A DNA stretch of 64,000 nucleotides from the NCBI GenBank assembly GCA_021775915.1, contig JAJFGW010000048.1, positions 1-64,000 on the forward strand, read 5' to 3'. The first letter of the stretch is position 1. Each line of letters starts with the position of its first letter. Shown one piece after another: positions 1 through 8,967 of this stretch. This DNA is from Alphaproteobacteria bacterium. GTDB lineage: Bacteria; Pseudomonadota; Alphaproteobacteria; Micavibrionales; Micavibrionaceae. The notes beneath the pieces are model-generated. The model worked only from the letters and a program-made list of their open reading frames with translations, made no database searches and had not been told where the DNA came from. Position numbers and translations under genes: made by a program.

Positions 1-29
1 TACGGCAATACGCAGATTGTCTTTTGCCG

Positions 30-824
30 CTACGGTACAAGCACACCGCCATAAAGCAAGCCGAGAAGAACAAGCCCCAAAATAACCCGGTAAACAGCAA
101 AAACGGTAAAGCTTGATTTTTCCAGCCAGCGCATCATTAAAGCAATCGCGGCAAAGCCGGAAAAAAACGACAAGGCAGCAGCCATCAGCACATCAAATGT
201 CATGGTAAGACTTCCCGCCTGCACCAGATCAATGCCACTTAAACTTCCCGCGCCGCTAATTGCAACAATGGCCAGCAGCAAGGAAAAGCGCGCCGCCTCG
301 GTGCGGCTAAAGCCCAGCGCTCGCGCCGCCGTCATGGTAATGCCGGAACGGCTGGTGCCGGGGATAAGCGCCAAAATCTGCGCCATCCCAATAAACAAAG
401 CATCTTTAACCGTAAGAACATCAAGCGTTTTTTCCGCCGGTTTATATTTATCAGCAGCCCATAAAATAATACCAAAGACAAGCGTACACCATGCCGTCAG
501 ATATAAAGACCGCGTCCAATCCGGCCCCAGCATATGAATCAAAAACCCGGCAACAATCACCGGCAGAGAGCCGACAATAACCGCCAGAATCAATTTTTTA
601 TCACCACCAGTTTTAACGCTACAAACCATACGGCAAATATCACGCTTAAAATAAAGCAGCACCGCAAAGAGCGTCCCGACATGCACGGCAACATCCAGCG
701 TCAAATCACCTGCGGTCTTACCCATAATTTCATGCGCCAGCACCAGATGACCACTGGAGCTAATGGGCAGGAATTCAGTAAGGCCCTGGATTAAAGCAAG
801 GATGACAATATGAAATAATGGCAT
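30..824 (-). CDS. uppP: Undecaprenyl-diphosphate phosphatase UppP (BacA family)
   Basis: Inner-membrane enzyme that dephosphorylates undecaprenyl pyrophosphate to recycle the lipid carrier of peptidoglycan and other envelope polymers. The 264-residue protein has the normal family length and is almost entirely hydrophobic, with about eight membrane segments. Both family signatures are visible: LTEFLPISSSGHL near residue 15, containing the conserved Glu and the Ser cluster, and PGTSRSGIT around residue 155. The stop codon lies 30 bp from the window edge, so the gene is complete. It is divergent from the small membrane gene at 884. In alphaproteobacteria uppP often sits close to an FzlA-type GST gene and an SDR gene, and that is the case here. 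Confidence 0.96.
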   Translation of the reverse strand: MPLFHIVILALIQGLTEFLPISSSGHLVLAHEIMGKTAGDLTLDVAVHVGTLFAVLLYFKRDICRMVCSVKTGGDKKLILAVIVGSLPVIVAGFLIHMLGPDWTRSLYLTAWCTLVFGIILWAADKYKPAEKTLDVLTVKDALFIGMAQILALIPGTSRSGITMTAARALGFSRTEAARFSLLLAIVAISGAGSLSGIDLVQAGSLTMTFDVLMAAALSFFSGFAAIALMMRWLEKSSFTVFAVYRVILGLVLLGLLYGGVLVP

Positions 825-883
825 TAAAATAATTCTACTGATTCTTGACTTGTTTCTTAACTTGATTCACCTAAGTTTATCAC

Positions 884-1090
884 ATGATCTATCTTGTCGG
901 CACAATAGGGTTTATTTGCGGCTTTTTTCTGGGCCAAACCATTTTGCTCAAAATTTTGCGCAATGTTAGCAACGAGGAGCTGCTTGATAACAAAAGCCTG
1001 CAATGGAAATATGGCATGCTGAACTGGCTAATCGCTGTGTTGACGGCCGCCTCGGCAGTATGGCTATATAATATGTATTTTTTTAATTAA
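884..1090 (+). CDS. Small two-helix membrane protein, unknown function
   Basis: A 68-residue ORF with two hydrophobic segments (about residues 3-24 and 46-66) separated by a short polar stretch, so a hairpin in the inner membrane is likely. I do not recognise a family. It starts 60 bp from the divergent uppP and ends 10 bp before the yceI-type gene, whose good Shine-Dalgarno site sits right after its stop, so it may be the first gene of an operon with the two YceI genes. No clear ribosome binding site precedes its ATG. Real gene status rests on membrane topology, spacing and lack of any competing ORF. Confidence 0.6.
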   Translation: MIYLVGTIGFICGFFLGQTILLKILRNVSNEELLDNKSLQWKYGMLNWLIAVLTAASAVWLYNMYFFN

Positions 1091-1100
1091 GGAGTTTCCC

Positions 1101-1706
1101 ATGTTACGTTTTATATCAATCCTGACTTTCTCGTTTATCACGCTAATAACAATGGCTGCGCCGGCAAAGGCACAAATTGAAATCTATGATTTTGATAAGG
1201 CTCATACGCAAATCCTGTTTTTTGCCGATCATCTAGGGTTTTCAAAATCGCAGGGCAAGTTTCTCGATTATGAAGGACAGTTTACTTTTGACCGGACAAA
1301 ACCGGAAGATTCAAGCGTAGAAATAACGATTAAAACCAACTCCATTGATATGGATCATGAGAGATGGGACAAACATATGAAAAGCGACGATTTCTTTGAT
1401 GTTGAGAGTTTTCCGGAAATGGCCTTTAAAAGCACCGCCATTGAAGTAACCGGCGAGAAAACAGCCAACATAACGGGCGACCTGACAATTCTAGGCATCA
1501 CCAAACCTGTTACGCTAAAGGCGATCCATAACAAGTCCGGCAAGCACCCTTTCAACCAGAAATATGTTTCCGGCTTTTCAGCAACGGCAACACTTGACCG
1601 TTCCGAATGGGGCATGGAATATGGCCTGCCGCTTATGAAGTCAACTGTCGAATTAAGCATCTCTGTTGAAGGCGTTCGCCAAGGCGGCGATGTGGTGAAC
1701 CCGTAA
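1101..1706 (+). CDS. YceI family periplasmic lipid-binding protein
   Basis: A 201-residue exported protein of the YceI family, whose lipocalin-like barrels bind polyisoprenoid or related amphipathic lipids. A signal peptide is clear: a hydrophobic core at residues 5-20 followed by APAKA, with cleavage expected near residue 25. The mature part opens with the typical YDFDKAHTQILF stretch and contains the SIDMDHERWDKHMKSDDFF region and the ITKPVTL segment seen across the family. An AAGGAG ribosome site precedes the ATG. It abuts the next gene, a b561-YceI fusion, with no intergenic base, so the two are almost surely cotranscribed and probably act together. Confidence 0.9.
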   Translation: MLRFISILTFSFITLITMAAPAKAQIEIYDFDKAHTQILFFADHLGFSKSQGKFLDYEGQFTFDRTKPEDSSVEITIKTNSIDMDHERWDKHMKSDDFFDVESFPEMAFKSTAIEVTGEKTANITGDLTILGITKPVTLKAIHNKSGKHPFNQKYVSGFSATATLDRSEWGMEYGLPLMKSTVELSISVEGVRQGGDVVNP

Positions 1707-2915
1707 TTGCGCTGGAAAAATACATCTGAGCAATACGGTTTTTTAGCCAGAGGGTTCCACTGGGTGATAGCGCTGATAGTGCTATGCTTGCTGGCTCTCG
1801 GCTTTTACATGGTGTCCCTCGATTTTAGCCCCTTTAAAATGGACCTGTATTGGTGGCACAAATCTTTCGGTACGCTGGTTTTCTTCCTCGTGCTGTTACG
1901 CCTGCTCTGGCGCTTTATAAGCCCGCGCCCCGGTCATATTGAAACCCACCAAAAATGGGAACGGGTTTTAGCAAAGATCATTCACGCGCTCCTTTATATT
2001 GGTATGATCGGCATGCCACTTTCCGGCTGGCTTATGTCCTCGGCAGGCGATTTTCCGCACACATTCTTCGACCTATTTGATATGCCCGATGCGGTCGGTA
2101 AAAATAAGGTGCTCTTTGAGCTTACAGAAGAAGTCCATGAAATATGCAGCTATGCCCTCATGATTGCCGTGGGATTGCACGGTATTGGCGCTTTTAAACA
2201 TCACTTCATAGACAAAGACATGACCTTGCTGCGCATGACACCAAAACCAAGTGTGACTTTAATCATCATTCTTTTCGTTGCCCTGATGGGAAGCTCTTCA
2301 TTTTTTATGGTCACACATTGGTTACCAAAAGAGCATAAGCACGAACATACGGCATCTCATATACAGGCCCCCGCCATAGAATCCGCCGCCCCGCGCTGGG
2401 ACATTATCCCGGATCAAAGCCAAATCGGGTTTAAAGCTTTCGTGCAAGGCAAAGAATTTAAGGGACAGTTTACTGATTTTAATGGCGATATTTTCTTCGA
2501 CCCGGACAATCTGGCAAAAAGCGCGGCAGACATCCGCGTAAAGATCGCCAGCGTGCAAACCGAAATCACCGCCCGCGACCAGTATCTTGTCATGGAACCG
2601 TGGCTTTTTGCCGAATCATTTCCGGAATCTCAGCTTAAAACCACAAAATTCGAAAAAGTTAATAAAAATCAATATGTTGCATATGCAAATTTAACCATGC
2701 GCGGTGTTTCCCTGCCTGTCACAATCCCCCTCACACTGGCCTTCTCGCAAAATAATGGGGGCCATGAGGTTGTTTCGATGCAGGGTAGCTTTGAAATAAA
2801 AAGGCTTGATTTCAACATTGGCACAGGGGACTGGAGTGACCCTAAAATGGCTGAAAACACAGTCGTTATAGAGGTTTCCCTAAAAGCCGTTCATCAAGAA
2901 AAAACAGCAAGATAA
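1707..2915 (+). CDS. Cytochrome b561 - YceI fusion protein
   Basis: A 402-residue protein with two recognisable parts. Residues about 5-180 are a four-helix cytochrome b561 with candidate haem-ligand histidines (FHW at residue 18, WWHK, IIHALL, GLHGIGAFKHH). A fifth membrane helix follows (about 183-205), and residues about 220-400 form a YceI barrel (SQIGFKAFVQG, RDQYLVMEPWLF, TMRGVSLPVT) that should lie in the periplasm. Cytochrome b561 proteins pass electrons across the inner membrane; YceI binds isoprenoid-like lipids such as quinones. The fusion suggests electron exchange with a lipid bound in the barrel, which is inference. The only plausible start is TTG directly after the yceI stop; the next Met lies inside the first helix. 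Confidence 0.88.
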   Translation: MRWKNTSEQYGFLARGFHWVIALIVLCLLALGFYMVSLDFSPFKMDLYWWHKSFGTLVFFLVLLRLLWRFISPRPGHIETHQKWERVLAKIIHALLYIGMIGMPLSGWLMSSAGDFPHTFFDLFDMPDAVGKNKVLFELTEEVHEICSYALMIAVGLHGIGAFKHHFIDKDMTLLRMTPKPSVTLIIILFVALMGSSSFFMVTHWLPKEHKHEHTASHIQAPAIESAAPRWDIIPDQSQIGFKAFVQGKEFKGQFTDFNGDIFFDPDNLAKSAADIRVKIASVQTEITARDQYLVMEPWLFAESFPESQLKTTKFEKVNKNQYVAYANLTMRGVSLPVTIPLTLAFSQNNGGHEVVSMQGSFEIKRLDFNIGTGDWSDPKMAENTVVIEVSLKAVHQEKTAR

Positions 2916-2974
2916 TACCTGCCTCTATTTGCAAAAACTAATGTAACAAGGATTTGGGGTATTCTTGAGGTGAT

Positions 2975-2987
2975 CTCTAGGGTAGAG
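2975..2987. promoter_or_regulatory. Short perfect inverted repeat before fzlA
   Basis: CTCTA-GGG-TAGAG, a 5-bp perfect stem with a 3-nt loop, ends 8 bp before the ATG at 2996, where a ribosome site would be expected. It could be a small operator or a hairpin that affects translation, or chance. Confidence 0.25.
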
Positions 2988-2995
2988 TCTTAATT

Positions 2996-3664
2996 ATGAG
3001 AACATTATTTCATTTGTGGCTACACCCCTTTTCGCGCAAGGTTCGTATTGTCCTCGCTGAGAAGGGTCTTGATTTCGAACTTAAAATTGAAAAGATCTGG
3101 GAGCGCCGCACCGAATTTCTGGCCTTAAACCCTGCTGGTGATGTACCAGTTTTGGTCGAACCCGACGGCACCACACTGGCAAACAGTCAGGTTATTTGTG
3201 AGTTTCTTGGGGAAGTCTATCCAGAAGTTGACCTGCTCGGTATTGACCCGGTACAGCGCGCTGAAACGCGGCGCCTGATAAGCTGGTTTGATGTTAAATT
3301 CAATCGCGAGGTTACCGATAATCTCGTCGGCGAAAAACTAATGAAACGCTTTCTAAAACTTGGTGAACCGCACGGCCCGTCGATACGCGCCGGACACGCC
3401 AATATTCACTACCACCTCGATTATATCGGCTTTCTTACCGAAAAGCGTAAATGGCTGGCCGGCAACGATTTCTCTGTGGCAGACATTGCTGCGGCTTCAC
3501 ATTTATCAGCGATTGATTACATCGGTGATGTACCATGGGAAGAACACCAAGCCGCACGGGAATGGTACGCGCGCGTCAAATCACGCCCCAGCTTCCAGCC
3601 CCTTCTGGAAGACCGTATCCCGGGCTTCACACCTGTCGAACATTATGAAGATGTCGATTTTTAG
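2996..3664 (+). CDS. fzlA: GST-fold protein, FzlA-type (FtsZ-localized protein)
   Basis: A 222-residue glutathione S-transferase fold: a thioredoxin-like N-terminal half (residues 1-80) and a helical C-terminal half. The stretches PFSRKVRIVLAEKGLDFEL, IWERRTEFLALNPAGDVPVL and the C-terminal SRPSFQPLLEDRIPG followed by an acidic -DVDF end match what I know of FzlA, the FtsZ-binding GST homologue needed for constriction in Caulobacter and related alphaproteobacteria. The C-terminal tail is important in FzlA. Nearby uppP and the SDR gene fit the usual neighbourhood, although queG, often present between them, is absent. If not FzlA it would be an ordinary GST; I think FzlA is clearly more likely. 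Confidence 0.75.
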   Translation: MRTLFHLWLHPFSRKVRIVLAEKGLDFELKIEKIWERRTEFLALNPAGDVPVLVEPDGTTLANSQVICEFLGEVYPEVDLLGIDPVQRAETRRLISWFDVKFNREVTDNLVGEKLMKRFLKLGEPHGPSIRAGHANIHYHLDYIGFLTEKRKWLAGNDFSVADIAAASHLSAIDYIGDVPWEEHQAAREWYARVKSRPSFQPLLEDRIPGFTPVEHYEDVDF

Positions 3665-3684
3665 AATTATTCTGACGAGGAAAA

Positions 3685-4602
3685 ATGTCAAAGGCTGACC
3701 GCAAGCTTTTCTGTTTTGGCTATGGCTATAGCTGTGACTATATCGGCTACGCCCTGCAACAGGCGGGCGGCTGGAAAATTGCGGGAACAACACGGGATAT
3801 GGACAAAAAATCCCTAATGAAAGAAAGGGGCATCAAGGCCGTCATTTTTGACTACGAAAAGCCTCTTGATAATCCCGATCATTTTTTCAAGGATGTCACC
3901 CATCTTCTCATTTCAACACCCCCGAATGATGCGGGCGACCCGGTCTTTTTAATGCATGCAGAGGATATTCTCCGGCAAAACACAATTGAATGGGTTGGTT
4001 ACCTGTCTTCTACCAGCGTTTACGGTGATCGCGGCGGAGACTGGGTTGATGAGAACACGGAGTTACTTCCCAGTAACAAGCGCGGCTCCCGCCGGGCCAA
4101 AGCAGAAAAACAATGGCTATCTCTTTACGAAGCTTATAATCTGCCGGTTCATATTTTCCGGCTGGCCGGAATATACGGCCCCGGGCGTAGCGCCCTTGAT
4201 TCCGTACGCGCCGGAATGGCCCGCCGTACCGACAAGCCGGGTCATGTCTTCAGCCGCATTCATGTTGATGATATTGTTCAGGTTCTTATCGCCTCTATGA
4301 ACACGATACATCCGGGCGGCGTATATAATATCTGCGATGATCATGCTGCCGCCAGCCACGAAGTGATTGAATATGCCTGCCATCTTCTGGGGCTGGAACC
4401 ACCGCCTCTTATTCCTTTTGACGACATAGATATGGCACCGATAGCCCGTAGCTTTTACAGCGAGAACAAACGAGTGCGTAACGACAAAATCAAAACTGAA
4501 CTAGGTGTGAACTTACACTATCCTAATTTTAAAAGCGGCCTTAAAGCCTGCTTTGAAGCAGAAGAACATGCCGCTTCTATGGAAGAAAAAGTCAGGATTT
4601 AA
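3685..4602 (+). CDS. Atypical SDR / NAD-dependent epimerase-like protein (YeeZ-type)
   Basis: A 305-residue Rossmann protein of the extended or atypical short-chain dehydrogenase superfamily. The N-terminus carries the dinucleotide loop FGYGYSCDYIG, followed by a typical LISTPP segment, an SSTSVYGDRGG motif around residue 110 and WVDENTELLPSNKRGSRR. The exact substrate is unknown; YeeZ-like proteins have no settled reaction. It starts 20 bp after fzlA with an ACGAGGAAAA ribosome site, so cotranscription with fzlA is likely. Its 3' end overlaps the convergent histidine kinase gene by 11 bp. Confidence 0.85.
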   Translation: MSKADRKLFCFGYGYSCDYIGYALQQAGGWKIAGTTRDMDKKSLMKERGIKAVIFDYEKPLDNPDHFFKDVTHLLISTPPNDAGDPVFLMHAEDILRQNTIEWVGYLSSTSVYGDRGGDWVDENTELLPSNKRGSRRAKAEKQWLSLYEAYNLPVHIFRLAGIYGPGRSALDSVRAGMARRTDKPGHVFSRIHVDDIVQVLIASMNTIHPGGVYNICDDHAAASHEVIEYACHLLGLEPPPLIPFDDIDMAPIARSFYSENKRVRNDKIKTELGVNLHYPNFKSGLKACFEAEEHAASMEEKVRI

Positions 4603-6583
4603 GCTTTTTTATCTGCTCATGCGCGTCATAAGGCAAACGAACAGTAACGCAGGTGCCAACGCCAACAGTTGAATCGATATGCATCGAACCGCCGTGAAGC
4701 TCCACAAGGTCCTTAGTAATTGAAAGTCCCAGCCCCGTGCCTTCATGCTCGCGGGTATAATGGCTGGCGGCCTGCTCAAACGGATTGGTGATACATTTAA
4801 TTTTATTAGCAGGAATACCAATGCCGGTATCATGAATTTTAATGGCGACATAATCGTCGCGCTCAATACATTCAATATTAATATCGCCGCCTGGCCGGGT
4901 AAATTTAACGGCGTTCGATAAAAGATTAAGCAGAATCTGCATAAAAGCGCGCCGGTCACAGATGATGTGTAAATCCTCATTGGCAATATCAATATTGATC
5001 TTGATCCGGGCCTCTTGCGCCCTTCCCGTAATCATATGAACGGCCATTCTTATAACCTTAGAGGCATTAAGCTTCTCAAGATCAAGCTCGTATTTTCCCG
5101 CCTCGATCTTCGACATATCGAGAATATCACTAATCAAATCCAGCAACAGCTCACCGCTTTCACGGATACCAGCGATGTAATCAATATATTTTTCAGTACC
5201 AATCGGCCCGAGCAATTGCCTTTGCATCATCTCGGAAAAACCAATAATCGCATTCAGCGGCGTACGCAGCTCATGACTCATATTAGCAAGGAACTGTGTT
5301 TTAGCAGCATACGCGCGTTCAGCATCATCCTTGGCCTCTTTTAGCTGCCGTTCATGAAGTGTACGTTCGGTAACATCCTGCATAATACCAAAAAGCGCGA
5401 TAACCTCGCCTTCTTCATCCAGCTCGCATTTTCCTTCACAGCGCACATAACGAATTTCCTCATCAGGCCTGATAACGCGAAAATCAATTTCGTAGTTATT
5501 TTGCTCTATAATAGCGCGCTGAAAAGCCTGCATTAAACGGCCAATATCACGCCGATGCAGCATCGCATTAACATTATCAAGCGTCGGGGTGAACTCCTCT
5601 TTTTCAACACCGAAAATACCATAAAGAGCATCCGACCAGACAATATCCTCTGCGCCAACAGCCCAGCGCCAATGCCCCATACGCCCAATGGCCTGGGCTT
5701 CCCCCAGCATCCGTTCCTGCTTTAACAAAGCGGCCTCGTGCTCTTTCGTCGCTGTAACATCGCGGCCTACGGTATAGATTGTATTACCGCTGCGCTTTTG
5801 CCGCAATTCCATCCAGCGTATACCGCCGTCACTGGCAATGACACGCGTATCAAAATCTATAATTTGCCCGTCTCCGGTTTCATCATGCATCATGCCGTAA
5901 AAACAGTTTCGTACATGAGGGCGGTCTTCCGCATGCACAAGATCAATAAACGTTTTTTGCCGCAATTCTTTATCGCTATAACCAAGGATCTCATTGAAAG
6001 AATTGTTAACACGAGAAAAAGTGCCGTCCTTATAAGACACCGCCATAACATCGTTTGACATATTCAGAAAATGGCGCAGCTCTCCTTCATCGCTAGCCGG
6101 ACTTATCTTATCCTTAAGGGCTGCTTTTTTGTTCTCTTCGCCAATCAATTGCAGGATCTTTTTGGTGAAAACGTTATCCTGCTTCTTGCTTTGCTTGCCC
6201 GTAACCTCAGAACCGACAAGAAAATGCCTGCCGTCCCCTGTTTCAACTTTATCAAACTGGAAATTTTTTAGATCCGGCTCAGCCTGCCCCTGCCCACAAA
6301 ATGAAATTTTATGGATACCTTCATTCACGGCATCAATATAATTTTTATTCCCGGTACCGAACATATTTTGCGTACGCAAAGCATCGTCCGGGTCTTCAAA
6401 TTCAAGGATAGAGACAAGACTCTTCCCTGCGACTTTGCCTCGCGACACTTTAGAAAGAGTGGCAAAGGCCTGCGTTACGTAGACAAAGCAGCCTTCTTCA
6501 TCAATAACAAAGCGAGCCGTATCTTCCTGCAACGGATCAGGCTTTTTAGCATCTGTTACATTTTTTTTCGTTTTAACGACCAT
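4592..6583 (-). CDS. Multi-PAS sensor histidine kinase, PleC/DivJ (PdhS)-like
   Basis: A 663-residue kinase with no evident membrane segment. Three PAS regions are visible (about 22-130, 165-280 and 290-410, the last with a clear PAC end), then a HisKA domain with the H-box FLANMSHELRTPLNAIIGF, phospho-acceptor His437. The ATPase domain has an N-box (LLNLLSNAVKFT), G1 (DTGIGIP) and G2 (GTGLGLS). The H-box and the following GPIGTEKYIDYIAGIRESG region resemble the PdhS group (PleC, DivJ), which controls the phosphorylation of DivK in alphaproteobacteria. A perfect CtrA box lies 109-123 bp upstream, which fits that role. Assignment to PdhS rather than a generic PAS kinase is by motif similarity only. 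There is no receiver domain, so it must act through a separate regulator. Confidence 0.85.
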   Translation of the reverse strand: MVVKTKKNVTDAKKPDPLQEDTARFVIDEEGCFVYVTQAFATLSKVSRGKVAGKSLVSILEFEDPDDALRTQNMFGTGNKNYIDAVNEGIHKISFCGQGQAEPDLKNFQFDKVETGDGRHFLVGSEVTGKQSKKQDNVFTKKILQLIGEENKKAALKDKISPASDEGELRHFLNMSNDVMAVSYKDGTFSRVNNSFNEILGYSDKELRQKTFIDLVHAEDRPHVRNCFYGMMHDETGDGQIIDFDTRVIASDGGIRWMELRQKRSGNTIYTVGRDVTATKEHEAALLKQERMLGEAQAIGRMGHWRWAVGAEDIVWSDALYGIFGVEKEEFTPTLDNVNAMLHRRDIGRLMQAFQRAIIEQNNYEIDFRVIRPDEEIRYVRCEGKCELDEEGEVIALFGIMQDVTERTLHERQLKEAKDDAERAYAAKTQFLANMSHELRTPLNAIIGFSEMMQRQLLGPIGTEKYIDYIAGIRESGELLLDLISDILDMSKIEAGKYELDLEKLNASKVIRMAVHMITGRAQEARIKINIDIANEDLHIICDRRAFMQILLNLLSNAVKFTRPGGDINIECIERDDYVAIKIHDTGIGIPANKIKCITNPFEQAASHYTREHEGTGLGLSITKDLVELHGGSMHIDSTVGVGTCVTVRLPYDAHEQIKKLKS

Positions 6584-6691
6584 AACAACAACATACTCTT
6601 TTCAATGTAGCTTTTACCATAGAATAAAGATGGCCGAGCAGACAACTTTACAGACCTCTTTTCAACAAAAATAAGTCTGCGCCGTCGAATA

Positions 6692-6706
6692 TTAACAAAT
6701 CATTAA
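6692..6706. promoter_or_regulatory. CtrA-type binding site upstream of the PAS histidine kinase
   Basis: TTAA-CAAATCA-TTAA, a perfect match to the CtrA consensus TTAA-N7-TTAA. It lies in the 167-bp gap between the kinase start (6583) and the 3' end of the GGDEF/EAL gene, so it can only serve the kinase. No fixed -10 could be assigned with confidence. Confidence 0.55.
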
Positions 6707-6750
6707 TATATTTTGAAAAAGCATTGGTTTTACAAAAAGAGTATTAAGCC

Positions 6751-8967
6751 CTAACCATCAAAGCTAGACAGCTTGCCATTATAACCCATGGCAAATTCAT
6801 TGAATTCATCAATAATGATAGGCTTAGAGTAACGGAAACCCTGGACCTCATCGCATTCTTCGGCCAATAAAAACGCTTCATGGTCCTTGGTTTCCACGCC
6901 TTCCGCAATCACTTTCAGGTTCAGAGAGTGACCAAGCCTGACAATTGTGCGGGCAATCGCGGCATCATCCGGGTTATTCAAAGCATTACGAATAAAGGAC
7001 TGGTCGATTTTAAGGCGATCAATCGGAAATTGCCGTAAGTAAGACAATGAAGAATAACCCGTCCCGAAATCATCAATCGCGATTTCTATGCCCAGCCCAT
7101 GCAGATTTTTTAGTGTCTGGATCGCAAAATTAACATCCTCCATAAAGATGCTTTCTGTCACTTCAATTTCTAGACGGCGTGGCTCCAGGCCGGTTTCACG
7201 TAAAATTTTATCGGTAACAGCCACAATATCACTCTTGTAAAACTGCACCCCGGAAACATTAACAGCAATCCGCATATCATAGCCTGCCTTCTGCCATGCA
7301 ACAGCGGATTCACAGGCCGTCCGCAAAACCCACTCTCCAATAGGAACGATTAAACCAGATTGTTCCGCGATCGGAATAAAATCGACAGGGGAAATGAGAT
7401 GGCCACCTTCCTTGCTATTATCCGGTTTCCACCAACGGATTAGAGCCTCGGCGCCAATAATACTCCCTGATTTTAAATCGAATTGCGGCTGGTAGTTTAA
7501 AAATAATTGGTCATGTTCCATAGCATCCCGTAAATCGCGCAACATCTGAAAACGCTTTTGAACAGCACGGTCGAAATCCTCGGAATATTCCTTAACCGTA
7601 TCGCGCCCGTCTTCCTTGGCGCGGTTTAAGGCAATATCGGCATTTTTCAAAACCCGGTCAGGGTCTGCGCCATCATCGGGGAAAGTTGCCACACCAACAG
7701 AAGCGCGAATCTGAAAGTTCTCGTTAAAAACCTTAAAGGGTTCAGAGCGAATAACAGAAGCCACCTTCTCACCAATAGAACGCGCATGGCCCAAATCTTT
7801 TGTTAAGGCCATAGTAATAGCAAACTCATCCTCCCCGGATCTGGCAACGACAGCCGATTCCGGTACAGAGGCCCGCAAACGCTTACCAACGGCGCGCAAA
7901 ATGGCATCACCTATGTTGTGGCCCATAGAATCATTGATGTCCTTGAAACGATCCAGATCAAGAGCGATCACAGCAAACCGGGAAGGCGATTCCCCGTCCG
8001 TGTCGTCCTGCGCCTGCTCATTCAAATTTTGCAGAAACAAAGTTCTATTGGGCAATCCCGTCAAAGTATCGTAATAAGCCAGCTTATGAATCTGATCCTC
8101 GGCAGCGCTTCTAATTCTCTTGATATTCTCGGCATTTTGCCGGATCAATTTTAGGGAGATTTCAATCGACCCACCAATTTCATCCGACGCATCAAAAGGC
8201 GAGTCCTGAACTTTTGGGTTTTCCGGATCTTCCGAAGCCCTCATCAAGTTATCACGCAAAAACAGGATAGGCTCCAAAAGCCAGTGCCCTAATGCAATCA
8301 TAAGCACCGTCGTCACAAACGCGGACATGAGCAACATAATCTGGATTGTTTGCTCAATATAACTCATAACAGCTTTTTCGACATGCGATGAATCCAGCTT
8401 GGCTATAATGTAATAAGGCACACCGCCCAACATTTTCGGAGTGTAAAGAACATCATAAAAACTACCGTCACTGCTGTAATAGTTACCGGGAAGGCTCATC
8501 AGTCCCGTCACGGGATCTGCCGTTATTTTAGTTACAGTCGGCTGGCCGTAACTCCGCACGAGATGGCCATCAATACTAGTATAAATGGAAAGGCCCTGAA
8601 CACGGGTAAGATTGGTCAGGTCTTTTACATTATCGTCCGTAAAAGGAGACTTGCTTGTACTTATTCCGCTCTTTTGAATGAGGGGCACTACAGAAGAGCG
8701 CCCTTCTTCAACGAGCTGCCCAAGCTGGGCATGCCTTTGTTCGGCAATTGTAAAGCTCATAATGCCGACCTGAACGGTCAGAATAGTCAAAAAGACGGCC
8801 AGCGTAATGCGCCAGCTCAAACGACTTTTCCAGATTTGTGTCGGTGAAGCGGTCAGCCGTTTACCCAAGCCAAAAGCTTTGCTCTTTTCAGCTTTGCTTT
8901 TATCAGCTTCTTTTTTGCTGGAAAACCAACCCATAAAACCCCACCTGGACAATAAAGACATACTCAA
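6751..8967 (-). CDS. Membrane GGDEF/EAL protein, degenerate GGDEF and intact EAL
   Basis: A 738-residue inner-membrane c-di-GMP enzyme. Two membrane helices (about 53-76 and 208-231) bracket a periplasmic sensor; a HAMP-like linker follows, then a GGDEF domain (about 295-460) and an EAL domain (about 480-725). The GGDEF motif reads GEDEF at residues 378-382, with Glu379 replacing the second glycine, so cyclase activity is doubtful. The EAL domain keeps EAL (507-509), NVS, EVTES, DDFGTGYSSL, KID, AEGVE and the final Gln, so it should hydrolyse c-di-GMP. The likely role is a phosphodiesterase in which the GGDEF part may sense GTP. It has no obvious operon partner. It is not a LapD match, because LapD has both domains degenerate. 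Confidence 0.92.
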   Translation of the reverse strand: MSMSLLSRWGFMGWFSSKKEADKSKAEKSKAFGLGKRLTASPTQIWKSRLSWRITLAVFLTILTVQVGIMSFTIAEQRHAQLGQLVEEGRSSVVPLIQKSGISTSKSPFTDDNVKDLTNLTRVQGLSIYTSIDGHLVRSYGQPTVTKITADPVTGLMSLPGNYYSSDGSFYDVLYTPKMLGGVPYYIIAKLDSSHVEKAVMSYIEQTIQIMLLMSAFVTTVLMIALGHWLLEPILFLRDNLMRASEDPENPKVQDSPFDASDEIGGSIEISLKLIRQNAENIKRIRSAAEDQIHKLAYYDTLTGLPNRTLFLQNLNEQAQDDTDGESPSRFAVIALDLDRFKDINDSMGHNIGDAILRAVGKRLRASVPESAVVARSGEDEFAITMALTKDLGHARSIGEKVASVIRSEPFKVFNENFQIRASVGVATFPDDGADPDRVLKNADIALNRAKEDGRDTVKEYSEDFDRAVQKRFQMLRDLRDAMEHDQLFLNYQPQFDLKSGSIIGAEALIRWWKPDNSKEGGHLISPVDFIPIAEQSGLIVPIGEWVLRTACESAVAWQKAGYDMRIAVNVSGVQFYKSDIVAVTDKILRETGLEPRRLEIEVTESIFMEDVNFAIQTLKNLHGLGIEIAIDDFGTGYSSLSYLRQFPIDRLKIDQSFIRNALNNPDDAAIARTIVRLGHSLNLKVIAEGVETKDHEAFLLAEECDEVQGFRYSKPIIIDEFNEFAMGYNGKLSSFDG

